Assembly: GCF_002105535.1 (NCBI RefSeq)
Contig: NZ_CP015848.1
Coordinates: 682,907-746,906 of the forward strand
Reading direction: 5' to 3'
DNA: 64,000 bases
DNA from: Magnetospirillum sp. ME-1
Lineage (GTDB): Bacteria; Pseudomonadota; Alphaproteobacteria; Rhodospirillales; Magnetospirillaceae
The translations under genes were made by a program, and so were the position numbers. Every line of letters starts with the position of its first letter. Within the stretch, counting starts at the first letter, position 1. Below the pieces are notes generated by a model. That model searched no databases and was not told where the DNA came from. It worked only from the letters and a program-made list of their open reading frames with translations. Shown here piece after piece: positions 28,776 through 36,788 of the stretch.

Positions 28776-29567
28776 CTAGCCCGCCAGCTCCCGCCCACGG
28801 CGAGTCGCGGCGGCCACCGCCTCGGTCATCAGTCCGGGAATTCCGTGGCTGTCGGCCATCAGCACCGACAGCGCCGCCGCCGTTGTGCCGCCCGGAGAGG
28901 TGACGTTCTTGCGCAATTGAGCGGCGCTTTCGGGCGACTGACGCAGCAATTCGCCGGCCCCGGCGACGGTGGCCCGTGCCAGGCGCCGGGCCAACTCGGC
29001 CGGCAGCCCCTGGGCCAGGGCGGCGGCCTCCATGGCCTCGGCCAGCAGGAAGATGTAGGCCGGACCGGAACCGGACACGGCCGTAACCGCGTCCATCAGG
29101 CTTTCATCCTCGACCCAGCCCACCTCGCCCACCGCTTCCAGCAGCGACTGGCAGAGATGGCGCGCCCCGGCCGGCACCGAAGGTTCGGCGCAGCACACCG
29201 TGATGCCGCGCCGCACCGCCGCCGGGGTATTGGGCATGGCCCGCACGATGGCGGCTTGGGCGCCCAGGGCGTTGCGGAAGAAGGCGGTGGTCTTGCCGGC
29301 AGCGATGGACAGGTACACCGCCGAGCCGAAACGGGCATAGGGCGGCACCACCTCGGCCATGACCTGGGGCTTGACCGCGAAGATCACCACGTCGGGGGTG
29401 AAATCGGAGGGAATCGCGGCATCGGAGGCCACCACCCGCACCGCCCCCAGATCGGGCATGGAGGGCTCGACCACCACCACGTCGGCGGCTTCGACACCGC
29501 GCTCGAGCCAGCCGGCCAGCATGGCCGAGCCCATCTTGCCGCAGCCCGCCAACAGAATCTTGGTCAT
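28776..29567 (-). CDS. proC: Pyrroline-5-carboxylate reductase
   Basis: 263 residues. Last step of proline synthesis, reducing pyrroline-5-carboxylate with NAD(P)H. Rossmann start MTKILLAGCGKMGSAMLAGW, VIFAVKPQVMAEV, the RAMPNTPAAVRRGITVCC block and the C-terminal DAVTAVSGSGPAYIFLLAEAMEAAALAQGL and VTSPGGTTAAAL are all family hallmarks. The ATG at 29567 starts the Rossmann fold. It lies 62 bases behind the YbjN gene on the same strand, an association common in alphaproteobacteria. Confidence 0.95.
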   Translation of the reverse strand: MTKILLAGCGKMGSAMLAGWLERGVEAADVVVVEPSMPDLGAVRVVASDAAIPSDFTPDVVIFAVKPQVMAEVVPPYARFGSAVYLSIAAGKTTAFFRNALGAQAAIVRAMPNTPAAVRRGITVCCAEPSVPAGARHLCQSLLEAVGEVGWVEDESLMDAVTAVSGSGPAYIFLLAEAMEAAALAQGLPAELARRLARATVAGAGELLRQSPESAAQLRKNVTSPGGTTAAALSVLMADSHGIPGLMTEAVAAATRRGRELAG

Positions 29568-29629
29568 GGGAAGTACTCCGTGCCCCGGTCCATCAAGGGA
29601 ACCGGCATGGCACGGCAAGCCGAACGAAG

Positions 29630-30133
29630 TCAAGCCTCGCCGACGGTCTCCAGCAGCGAGGCGGCGATGGCTTCGGCCGCGCTCTTGCCGCCCCAGATGA
29701 CGAACTGGAAGGCGGGGTAGAAGCGCTCGCATTCGGTGACGGCGATGTCCACCAGATCCTCGACCTGCTCGGGCGAGAATCCGGCCCCGCCGCGCAGCAG
29801 CGAGGTGTGGCGGAACATGGGCACGCCCTCGTCCTCCCACAGGCCGAAATGGCCGAGCCACAGCTTCTCGTTCAAAGTGGCCAGCAATTCGTGGACCATG
29901 GCCCGGCGCGACGGCGGAATCTTCATGTCGAAGGCACAGGTGAAGTGCATGGCGCCCATATCTTCGCGCCAGGCGAAATAAAGGCTGTAATTGCACCACT
30001 GCCCGGGGGCCTCGGCGGCCAGTTCCTCGTCATTGCGGCGGTCGAACGCCCAGTCATTGGCGGCGACGACTTGCTCGACAAGGTCAACGGGATTGATCTG
30101 GGGCTCTTCCTGATACGTGGCGGTCAAGGTCAT
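29630..30133 (-). CDS. YbjN domain protein
   Basis: 167 residues; the start at 30133 is chosen because GGGAGGGCGCAGGC precedes it, whereas the ATG 7 codons upstream has no ribosome site. Features such as WCNYSLYFAWREDMGAMHFTCAFDMKIPP and ELLATLNEKLWLGHFGLWEDEGVPMFRHTSLL fit the YbjN/type III chaperone-like fold. Function of the family is poorly defined. It is upstream of proC in the same direction. Confidence 0.8.
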   Translation of the reverse strand: MTLTATYQEEPQINPVDLVEQVVAANDWAFDRRNDEELAAEAPGQWCNYSLYFAWREDMGAMHFTCAFDMKIPPSRRAMVHELLATLNEKLWLGHFGLWEDEGVPMFRHTSLLRGGAGFSPEQVEDLVDIAVTECERFYPAFQFVIWGGKSAAEAIAASLLETVGEA

Positions 30134-30283
30134 GCCTGCGCCCTCCCTTGGCATGGCTACCGTCGATTCCGGCGGTGCGAATCAAAAGATTGTGTTCGCG
30201 CCTGCAGAATTTGCACAAGGGGTAGCCTACCGAAACGCCAAGCGGAGGCGCAAGGCTTTATTTACGGACTATTTATGAATTTA

Positions 30284-30307
30284 TGTGGATAACCCGGGTT
30301 ATCCCCA
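30284..30307. promoter_or_regulatory. Palindrome carrying a consensus DnaA box
   Basis: An 18-bp perfect palindrome, GGATAACCCGGGTTATCC (30287-30304), is flanked so that the left arm forms TGTGGATAA (30284-30292), the reverse complement of the DnaA box TTATCCACA, and the right arm forms TTATCCCCA (30299-30307), one base off. An AT-rich segment (30257-30284) adjoins. It sits in the 433-base gap between ubiK and the YbjN gene. It may be a DnaA site, an origin-like element or an unrelated operator. Confidence 0.4.
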
Positions 30308-30308
30308 G

Positions 30309-30546
30309 CCCTCAAATGCCGGGCGCCGCCGGTGGCGGCTTGGCTTCCGCCGCATAAGCGGCGCGGCCCCTTGGGAAGTGTTGTTTCCTTGCCCCTCAAA
30401 CGCCGGGCGCCGCCGGTGGCGGCTTGGCTTCCGCCGCATAAGCGGCGCGGCCCCTTGGGAAGTGTTGTTTCCTTGCCCCTCAAACGCCGGGCGCCGCCGG
30501 TGGCGGCTTGGCTTCCGCCGCATAAGCGGCGCGGCCCCTTGGGCCT
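30309..30546. repeat. 84-bp tandem repeat, almost three copies
   Basis: The unit starting CTCAAACGCCGGGCGCC recurs at 30311, 30395 and 30479 with a period of exactly 84 and virtually no divergence (ATG for ACG in the first copy); the third copy ends at about 30546. Each unit contains two hairpin-forming words, GCCGCCGGTGGCGGC and CCGCCGCATAAGCGGCG. Because 84 is a multiple of three, several frames stay open through the array, but the codon pattern and repeat purity argue against a protein. It lies between ubiK and the YbjN gene. Confidence 0.9.
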
Positions 30547-30566
30547 AGGGGCTTTTCAAGCCCTCT

Positions 30567-30878
30567 TCACCCCTTCGGCGCGGCCTTGGGCTTGGCCGGA
30601 GCCTTGGGCTTGGGGGCGGGGGCGGCGGCCAGGGCGGCCAGTTTGGAGTCCAGCTCGGCGATACGGGCGGCCTGGGCCTCGTTCTCCTCGCGGGCCTTGA
30701 TGGCCATGGCGCGCACCACCTCGAACTCTTCCCGCGGGACCATGTCCAGGCTGGAGGTGAAGCGCTCGAATTGCTGGCGCATCATCGCCTCCATCTCGGC
30801 GCGCAGGCCGGACAGCGCCCCCAGGGCGCCGGAGGCGACACGGGCGATATCATCGAAGAAGGGCTTCTGGCTTTGCAT
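30567..30878 (-). CDS. ubiK: Ubiquinone biosynthesis accessory factor UbiK
   Basis: 103 residues from the ATG at 30878, with AAGAGG upstream. The N-terminal QSQKPFFDDIARVASGALGALSGLRAEMEAMMRQQFERFTSSLDMVPREEFEVVRAMAIKAREEN is the BMFP (UbiK/YqiC) domain, a trimeric coiled coil. The C-terminus is an Ala/Pro/Lys tail (APKPKAPAKPKAAPKG). UbiK supports late ubiquinone synthesis in enterobacteria. It follows cobT by 37 bases on the same strand. Confidence 0.88.
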   Translation of the reverse strand: MQSQKPFFDDIARVASGALGALSGLRAEMEAMMRQQFERFTSSLDMVPREEFEVVRAMAIKAREENEAQAARIAELDSKLAALAAAPAPKPKAPAKPKAAPKG

Positions 30879-30915
30879 GACGGCCTCTTGGAAAAAACGG
30901 TGGTCTATTATGGGC

Positions 30916-31953
30916 CTAAGCCTCGTCCTTGTCACTGACTCCCGCCTCGGCGAAGGTCGCCATGCCGGCGTGGCAGGCGCAGGCGGCCTTCAGCACGCCC
31001 ACCGCCAGGGCGGCGCCCGATCCCTCGCCCAGGCGCATGCCCAGGTCGAACAGGGCGGTCTTGCCCAGCGCCGCCAGCAGGCGTTTGTGGCCCGGCTCCA
31101 CCGAGACGTGGCCGACCATGCAATGGTCCAGCGCCCCCTTGACCTCCACCTCCAGGGCGGCCACCGCCGCCGTGGTGACGTAGCCGTCCAGCAGCACCGG
31201 CACCCGCTTTTGCCGCGCCGCCAGCACCGCGCCGGCCATGGCCGCCAGTTCGCGCCCGCCCAGGCAGCGCAGGATGTCCAGCGGCGACAGCCCCTGGTGC
31301 CGCGCCACGCCCTGGCCCACCACCTCGATCTTGCGGGCCAGCGCGCCGCCTTCCACGCCGGTGCCGCGCCCGGTCCAGTCGGCCGCCTCGCCGCCGAACA
31401 GCGCCGCCGACACGGCGGCCGCCGGCGTGGTGTTGCCGATGCCCATCTCGCCGATCACCAGCACGTCGGCGCCATCGGGCACCGAATCCATGCCCGCCCG
31501 GAAGGCGGCGCAGAACTCCGCCTCGTCCAGGGCCGGACCTTGGGTGAAGTCGGCGGTAGGCTTATCCAGGTCCAGCGCCAGCACGTCCAGCCCGATGCCG
31601 AAGGTCTTGCACAGCTGGTTGATGGCCGCGCCGCCGTGGCGGAAATTGGCCACCATCTGCACCGTCACCTCGGGCGGAAAGGCCGAAACGCCCAGCGCCG
31701 CCACGCCGTGATTGCCGGCGTAGACCCGGGCCGCCGGGTTTTCCATGCGGGGCGGGTGGCGCCCCTGCCAGGCCGATGCCCAGGCGGAAATCTCTTCCAG
31801 GCGACCCAGCGAGCCCGCCGGCTTGGTCAACTGGGGCTCGCGCGCCGCCCAGGCGGCCGAGGCGGCCGCGTCGGGGCCGGGCAGCCCGGCCAGCAGGGAG
31901 CGGATGTGGGCAACGCTAGAAATAGACGAATTCAAGGATTTTCTCCCCAACAT
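30916..31953 (-). CDS. cobT: Nicotinate-nucleotide:dimethylbenzimidazole phosphoribosyltransferase
   Basis: 345 residues. Activates dimethylbenzimidazole to alpha-ribazole phosphate for the lower ligand of cobalamin. Family blocks are LTKPAGSLGRLEEI, VYAGNHGVAALGVSAFP, GEMGIGNTTPAAAV and the catalytic glutamate in GHVSVEPGHKRLLAALG. The ATG at 31953 gives a short extra N-terminus; a TTG at 31935, with GGGGAGA at better spacing, is an equally good start. Divergent from cobS, with only 38 bases between the start codons. Confidence 0.93.
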   Translation of the reverse strand: MLGRKSLNSSISSVAHIRSLLAGLPGPDAAASAAWAAREPQLTKPAGSLGRLEEISAWASAWQGRHPPRMENPAARVYAGNHGVAALGVSAFPPEVTVQMVANFRHGGAAINQLCKTFGIGLDVLALDLDKPTADFTQGPALDEAEFCAAFRAGMDSVPDGADVLVIGEMGIGNTTPAAAVSAALFGGEAADWTGRGTGVEGGALARKIEVVGQGVARHQGLSPLDILRCLGGRELAAMAGAVLAARQKRVPVLLDGYVTTAAVAALEVEVKGALDHCMVGHVSVEPGHKRLLAALGKTALFDLGMRLGEGSGAALAVGVLKAACACHAGMATFAEAGVSDKDEA

Positions 31954-31991
31954 ATTGCGGCTTGGCCTTGGCCGTCCTATAACCCATCACC

Positions 31992-32771
31992 ATGAACGAG
32001 TCACCTGTCATCGACGAGAATCCGCCGCCGCGCTCCTGGCTGGGCGACGCCCATCTGGCCGCCGTGTTCCTGACCCGCCTGCCGCTCCCCGACGCCGGAA
32101 TGGGCGATCTGGCGCGAGCCATGCGCGCCTTTCCCCTGGTGGGACTCGGCCTCGGCCTGGGAGCCGCCGCCATCGCCTGGGCGGCGGGAGGCATCCTGCC
32201 GCCCGTGCCCGCCGCCCTGCTGGCCGTCCTCGCCCTGGTCCTGGCCACCGGCGCGCTGCACGAGGACGGGCTGGCCGATCTGGCCGACGGGCTGGGCGCG
32301 CGCGGCGGCCGCGAGAAGCGCCTGGAGGTGATGCGCGATTCGCGCACCGGCGCCTTCGGGGTGCTGGCCCTGGTCTTCACGGTGGGTCTTCGGGCCTCGG
32401 CCCTGGCGGCCATCCCGTCGGGCTGGAGCCAATGCGCCGCCCTGGTGGCGGCGTGCGCCCTGTCGCGGGCCCTGATTCCGGCGGCCATGCAGGTGATGGG
32501 ACCCGCCCGTCCCGACGGGCTGGGAGCCGGCGCCGGTTCCCCCGACGCCACCATCGCCGCCACCGCCGCCGGGCTCGGCCTGCTGGCCTGTCTGGCCGGG
32601 CTGGGGCTTTCGGGAACCCTGGCCGCGCTGCTGGCCGCCCTGGCCGCCGGCGGAGCGGTCATCTGGATGGCGCGGCGCGCGCTGGGCGGCTATACCGGCG
32701 ACGTGCTGGGCGCCGTGCAGCAGGCGACGGAAATCGCCATTCTGCTGGCCGCGGCGGGAGTTTTGTCATGA
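31992..32771 (+). CDS. cobS: Adenosylcobinamide-GDP ribazoletransferase (cobalamin synthase)
   Basis: 259 residues, polytopic membrane enzyme that joins alpha-ribazole (phosphate) with adenosylcobinamide-GDP. Family blocks are FLTRLPLPDAG, GALHEDGLADLADGLGARGGREKRLEVMRDSRTGAFGVLAL and the C-terminal ARRALGGYTGDVLGAVQQATEI. The stop overlaps the ATG of cobC (ATGA). Start at 31992 fits the usual length. Confidence 0.93.
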   Translation: MNESPVIDENPPPRSWLGDAHLAAVFLTRLPLPDAGMGDLARAMRAFPLVGLGLGLGAAAIAWAAGGILPPVPAALLAVLALVLATGALHEDGLADLADGLGARGGREKRLEVMRDSRTGAFGVLALVFTVGLRASALAAIPSGWSQCAALVAACALSRALIPAAMQVMGPARPDGLGAGAGSPDATIAATAAGLGLLACLAGLGLSGTLAALLAALAAGGAVIWMARRALGGYTGDVLGAVQQATEIAILLAAAGVLS

Positions 32772-33379
32772 GCCAGACCGCCACACGCTGGTGGCTTTTG
32801 CGCCACGCCCCGGTTCCCTGCCCGCACGGCCGCATCACCGGGCGGCTGGACGTGGCCTGCGACACCTCGGAGGACGAGGTGTTCCGGTCCCTGGCCCGCA
32901 CCCTGCCGGTCAACCCGGTTCTGGTGGAAAGCGGCCTGATCCGCTGCCGCCAGACCGCCGGGGCGCTGGAGGCCGCCGGGCTGCTGCTGCCGCCGCCCAT
33001 GGTCGAGCCCGACCTGGCCGAGCAGGATTTCGGCCGCTGGCAGGGCCGGTCGTGGATGGAACTGGAAGCCGCCAAGGACCCGGACCTCGCCGCCTTCTGG
33101 GCCGATCCGGCAGGGGCCACGCCCCCGGGGGGCGAAAGCTTCGCCGCCATGATCGGGCGGGTCCGCGCCGCGCTGGAACAGATCACCGCCGCCCAGGCGG
33201 GCCGAGACATCCTGGCGGTGGTGCATGCGGGAACGGTGCGCGCCGCGCTGGCGGTGGCACTGGACCTGAAGCCGGAACAGGCACTGCGCTTCGCCATCAA
33301 ACCGCTGTCGCTGACCCGGCTGGATTCCACCTCCGCCGGCTGGCGGGTGGAGATGGTCAACGCCCAGCCCTACGAGTGA
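32768..33379 (+). CDS. cobC: Histidine phosphatase family protein, probable alpha-ribazole phosphatase
   Basis: 203 residues with the phosphohistidine motif LLRHAP near the N-terminus, the second basic cluster ESGLIRCRQTAGAL, EQDFGRWQGRSW and the second catalytic His in LAVVHAGTVRAAL. This is the branch-1 histidine phosphatase fold. Coupling to cobS by ATGA overlap, and the role of CobC in dephosphorylating alpha-ribazole phosphate, make cobC the best assignment; another phosphatase role cannot be excluded from sequence alone. Confidence 0.82.
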   Translation: MSQTATRWWLLRHAPVPCPHGRITGRLDVACDTSEDEVFRSLARTLPVNPVLVESGLIRCRQTAGALEAAGLLLPPPMVEPDLAEQDFGRWQGRSWMELEAAKDPDLAAFWADPAGATPPGGESFAAMIGRVRAALEQITAAQAGRDILAVVHAGTVRAALAVALDLKPEQALRFAIKPLSLTRLDSTSAGWRVEMVNAQPYE

Positions 33380-33381
33380 GA

Positions 33382-33405
33382 CCGAGGGGGATCGCTCCCC
33401 CTCGG
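33382..33405. terminator. Bidirectional terminator between cobC and the TonB receptor
   Basis: CCGAGGGGGA (33382-33391) and TCCCCCTCGG (33396-33405) pair perfectly over 10 bp with loop TCGC, in a 34-base gap between convergent genes. Confidence 0.75.
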
Positions 33406-33413
33406 CTCCAATC

Positions 33414-35549
33414 CTAGAACTTGACCGTCACGCCGGCATTGAGCGAGCGGCCGGGAGCCGGCAGGGCGCCGGCCTGGTTGGTGCTGCTACGGCCGGTCCG
33501 CTTCATTTCGGTGTAATCCACACCACTCAGCGGATGGTAGTAACGCTTGTCGAACAGGTTATCGATGCCGAGGCTGATCTGCACCGCCTCCCATTCATAG
33601 CCGCCGCGCAGGTTGAGCAGGGCATAGCCTGGGGTCTTGGGCTCCTGGCGAAGCGTATCCACGCCGGCCTTGGTTCCCACCAGTTCCGCCTCGATGGCCG
33701 ACGTCCAGCCGCCCAGGCTCTGTTCTAGGGCGGCCTTACCGTTGACGGGCATGACGTGGTACATGGCCTTGCCGGTGTTGACGATCTCGCCGTGCAGCCA
33801 GCCCAGCCGCCCCGTGACCTTGAAGTCGCCCCAGCCGGTATCGCGGGCCACGAACGTGCTGCCCGAGACATCGACGCCGTACATCATGGCGTCATGGTTG
33901 GCGAATTTCAGCAGCGGGTAATTGGTTCCGCCCGACACGTTGTCGCTTACCTTGTCGATGCCGATGTAATCGACGATGTAAGTGGCGTAGGGAGTGGCCT
34001 TGATGCCCCATTCCCGCCGAGACGAATCGTGCAGGGCCACCGAGGTGCTCAGGGTGTGCGCCACTTCCGGCTTGAGGTCCAGGTTGCCCACATAGCCGTT
34101 GGCGTCGCCGAACCAGTTGATCATCTGGCTGTCCATGCTCGAGGTCGACCACGAATAGCGTTCATACAAATTGGGCGACCGGGACTTCCTGGCATACCCC
34201 AGTTCGTTGGTGCTGATGGAGTTCGGCTCGTAGCGGACCAGGGCGGTAAGATCGAAATTGGCATCCACCTTGGCATGGTTGCGGCCATTGAAGGCCCGTG
34301 CGTCGATGCCTTCCTGCGCCGTCATGCCGCTGCTGCCATAGCCCGCCACATTGCTGGTGTCCATCAGCACCGTGTCGGAACGAATGCCCAGGAGGGTGGT
34401 CCATTGCGGCGCCCACTTCTCCTCCCACTCGGCGAAGGCGCTGATCACGTCGCGGGTGCCGTCGTTGATGGATTTGAAGGTTCCGGGTGACATCATCATG
34501 CTGCCCGAAACCGGCGGCCACCAGTCATTGAGCAGGAAACGGTGGAATTCGTGGCCGACCCGGATGGTCTTGGTCTCGGACACCCGGATGTCGCCCTTGA
34601 CCGCATAGCCCAGGTCGGTGGCGTCGGTGCGCATGGGCATCTGTCCGCCCTTTTCGTTGGCGGCCTGATCCATGGAGTGCTTGACCTGCTGCCAGTAGAC
34701 GCGGGCCTCCAGCTTTCCCCAGTCGAACTCGCCCTCGTAGCGGCCGTTGCCGTGGTAGCCCTTGTTGCCGGTCATATCCATGCGCTGATTGGCGAAGCCC
34801 TGGAAAGGAATGTCCTGCTGGCCGGCCTTCAGCACCAAAAGCCCGGCACTGCCTTTGACGCCCAGCGTCACTTCGTGGTTGCGGGATTCGTAGCGGGTGG
34901 AATGGACCGTGTGGCCGTCGCCGCCCGCCTGGTAATTGAGGCCGCGCACCCACGACCCGTCATAACCCAGGCTGTAGGTGTCGTCGGCGCCGTGCACGGC
35001 CAGCGAGCCGCCGAGGCCGGTGTTGACGCTCTTGAAGAAGGTCGAGGCGCGACCGCCCACCACATATCCCTCGCCCGCCTTGGCGAAGACCGGCGGAGCG
35101 GACTTCACCGAAATGACGCCGCCGATATTGTCGCCGCCGGCGCTGACGGGCGTGATGCCGCTCCACACCTCGACCCGCTCCACCTTGGAGGAATCCATAT
35201 AGGACAGGGCCGGGTTCATGTGGTTGGAGCAGGCCGACGTGATCTCCATGCCGTCCACCACGATCTTCAGCCGGTCGTCGGCCAGGCCGTGGATGTCGGG
35301 CAGGCTGGAGACCCCGCCATTGGTGATGAGGTTGAGGCCGGGCGTGCCCGAAAGCAGCCTGGCGGTGTCGCCGGCGGCATTGGCCTTGTCGGCGGCGGGA
35401 ACGCTGAAGCGGGGCGCCGAGATCACCACGTCCGGAATCTCTTCGGCCAGGGCGGCCCCCGAAATCAGGAGGGTGGAGAGAAAGGTGCTGGCAAGCAGGC
35501 GGACTCGGCCATGCCGAGATCCGCCACGATGAATCGCGTGGCAGGTCAT
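33414..35549 (-). CDS. TonB-dependent copper receptor (OprC/NosA-like)
   Basis: 711 residues: signal peptide, plug domain (DVVISAPRF...GGVSSLPDIHGLADDRLKIVVDGMEI) and a 22-strand barrel ending in the terminal Phe (LNAGVTVKF). Two elements match the copper site of Pseudomonas OprC, described as CxxxM plus HxM: C107-SNH-M111 and H291-S-M293. The 184-residue gap between them is close to the 180 in OprC. Start at 35549 has GAGGA upstream. The DUF2946 gene upstream on the same strand supports copper. Despite the neighbouring cob genes, a BtuB role is less likely. Confidence 0.82.
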   Translation of the reverse strand: MTCHAIHRGGSRHGRVRLLASTFLSTLLISGAALAEEIPDVVISAPRFSVPAADKANAAGDTARLLSGTPGLNLITNGGVSSLPDIHGLADDRLKIVVDGMEITSACSNHMNPALSYMDSSKVERVEVWSGITPVSAGGDNIGGVISVKSAPPVFAKAGEGYVVGGRASTFFKSVNTGLGGSLAVHGADDTYSLGYDGSWVRGLNYQAGGDGHTVHSTRYESRNHEVTLGVKGSAGLLVLKAGQQDIPFQGFANQRMDMTGNKGYHGNGRYEGEFDWGKLEARVYWQQVKHSMDQAANEKGGQMPMRTDATDLGYAVKGDIRVSETKTIRVGHEFHRFLLNDWWPPVSGSMMMSPGTFKSINDGTRDVISAFAEWEEKWAPQWTTLLGIRSDTVLMDTSNVAGYGSSGMTAQEGIDARAFNGRNHAKVDANFDLTALVRYEPNSISTNELGYARKSRSPNLYERYSWSTSSMDSQMINWFGDANGYVGNLDLKPEVAHTLSTSVALHDSSRREWGIKATPYATYIVDYIGIDKVSDNVSGGTNYPLLKFANHDAMMYGVDVSGSTFVARDTGWGDFKVTGRLGWLHGEIVNTGKAMYHVMPVNGKAALEQSLGGWTSAIEAELVGTKAGVDTLRQEPKTPGYALLNLRGGYEWEAVQISLGIDNLFDKRYYHPLSGVDYTEMKRTGRSSTNQAGALPAPGRSLNAGVTVKF

Positions 35550-35604
35550 GATGTTCCTCGATGAATGAATCGCTGAAGGCGGCCCGGACAGGCGGGCCGC
35601 GGCC

Positions 35605-35973
35605 TTAAGCGGCGAGGAACGGAGGAGCGCGGGCGGGAGGGACGGGACGGAGCGGCTGATCCGGCGCCGGCGACGGCGTCGGCCCGCCGAGGGTGGCGAC
35701 AACCACGCCCAGCGGCCGCAGCGACAGCGGTGCGGGTGCCAGCGCCTTGCCCGACAGGATGCAGCAATGGCCGCCGCAATCATGCTTCGAGCCACCGGCC
35801 TGGGCGGGGTCGACACCGTGGGCGCTGGAGCAGAGATCGGCGGCGACGAAGGGGTCGGGGCCGGCACCGCCGACCGACGCGGGAACGGGCGGCGCGGTAC
35901 CGAGCAGCAGGACAAGCGCCAGCAGCCATGCCGCCGCCGTGCTCATCCATCCGCCTTTCGATCGTCCGGCCAT
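35605..35973 (-). CDS. DUF2946-type exported Cys/His protein
   Basis: 122 residues from the ATG at 35973 (CAAGGGGGGCGGCGA upstream; an ATG at 35946 is an alternative). Signal peptide STAAAWLLALVLLLGTAPPVPA, then a cysteine/histidine cluster (DLCSSAHG, SKHDCGGHCCILSG) and a proline-rich tail. The pattern is that of DUF2946, often next to copper-related TonB receptors. It lies 55 bases upstream of the receptor on the same strand and may hold copper in the periplasm; that function is inferred. Confidence 0.7.
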   Translation of the reverse strand: MAGRSKGGWMSTAAAWLLALVLLLGTAPPVPASVGGAGPDPFVAADLCSSAHGVDPAQAGGSKHDCGGHCCILSGKALAPAPLSLRPLGVVVATLGGPTPSPAPDQPLRPVPPARAPPFLAA

Positions 35974-36048
35974 TCGCCGCCCCCCTTGAGCGACCGAACC
36001 TAGGGCGGCCGCCATGGGAAGGCAAGCCTGAAAGAAGTCGAGGATATG

Positions 36049-36633
36049 CTACTTCTTGGCCTTCTTGTCCTCGGGCTTTTCCGGCTTCTTCTCTTCCTTG
36101 CCGAGCGCGATGGGGACGGTGGAGGTGAGCTTGAGGGTGAGCGGGCACATCTCGGTCTCTTCCCCCGCCTTCACGCATTTGACCGGCGGCCAGTCATAGC
36201 CGGCGGTGGGAACGATGGTGAACTGGGTCGCCCCCAACGTGCACGAGAACAGCCGTCCGGTGCGGCCGTTGGGCGCCAGGGTGGCGACGCTGACCGCCCA
36301 ATTGTCCACCAGTTCGTCCTTGGCCCCGAAGGTCCGCGCGATGAAGCCCAGCGCCACATTGGCCGAGGAATAATTCTCCACCACGAAATTGACCCGGCAC
36401 TTGGCCGAACCCGACCCGGCCCACATGGTGGCGATGACCGCCACGGTGCCCAGGCTTTCGCTGGCCTGGGGCGGCTTCACCTCCACGTCCCGCGGGCCCG
36501 GCAAGGTCGCCCACATGGCGCCCTGGGATTCGCCGCCGCCGCTGCCGCCTTCCTTGCCGCCCTTGCCGCCGGCCAGGGCGGGAAAGGCGGTCACGGCCGC
36601 GAGAAGAAGCGTCAATGCCAATTTTCCGCCCAC
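36049..36633 (-). CDS. Exported hypothetical protein
   Basis: 194 residues. A GTG at 36633 is preferred: AAGGAG lies 8 bases before it, whereas the GTG 9 bases further upstream overlaps that ribosome site. Signal peptide GGKLALTLLLAAVTAFPALA, a Gly/Lys/Ser-rich linker, then a beta-rich domain with four cysteines (SAKCRVNFVVENYSSANV, LFSCTLG, VKCVKAG, EMCPLTLKLTS), and a Lys/Glu-rich tail ending KKAKK. No family recognised. Confidence 0.65.
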   Translation of the reverse strand: MGGKLALTLLLAAVTAFPALAGGKGGKEGGSGGGESQGAMWATLPGPRDVEVKPPQASESLGTVAVIATMWAGSGSAKCRVNFVVENYSSANVALGFIARTFGAKDELVDNWAVSVATLAPNGRTGRLFSCTLGATQFTIVPTAGYDWPPVKCVKAGEETEMCPLTLKLTSTVPIALGKEEKKPEKPEDKKAKK

Positions 36634-36739
36634 GGCGACCACTCCTTGATCACGTCACCCGTCGAGGGTAGCACCGATACAAAGCATTGCAATGCATCGC
36701 CGAGGCCCCACGTTGGGGAGGCGGGGGCGGCTCGGCAAC

Positions 36740-36755
36740 TGGCATGATGCATGCT
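36740..36755 (+). promoter_or_regulatory. Sigma-54-type promoter of nasT
   Basis: TGGCATGATGCATGCT matches the -24/-12 consensus TGGCACG-N4-TTGCW at all but two of its fixed positions, with the GG-N10-GC spacing correct. It ends 33 bases before the nasT ATG. A 12-bp palindrome GCATTGCAATGC (36684-36695) lies upstream as a possible activator site. Confidence 0.65.
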
Positions 36756-36788
36756 TGTTTAGCTCCGGCACAGTCACAAGGGGCGGAC

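Noticed and set aside
30309-30546. CRISPR array or small repetitive protein
   Set aside because: Repeats are contiguous with no unique spacers, so not CRISPR. Open frames exist only because the period is a multiple of three, on both strands.
31954-31991. Cobalamin riboswitch between cobT and cobS
   Set aside because: Only 38 bases separate the start codons, too short for the element; none was recognised upstream of cobM either.
33414-35549. Vitamin B12 receptor BtuB
   Set aside because: Neighbouring cob genes suggest it, but the CxxxM/HxM residues and DUF2946 neighbour fit a copper receptor better; no cobalamin riboswitch was seen in the short upstream gap.
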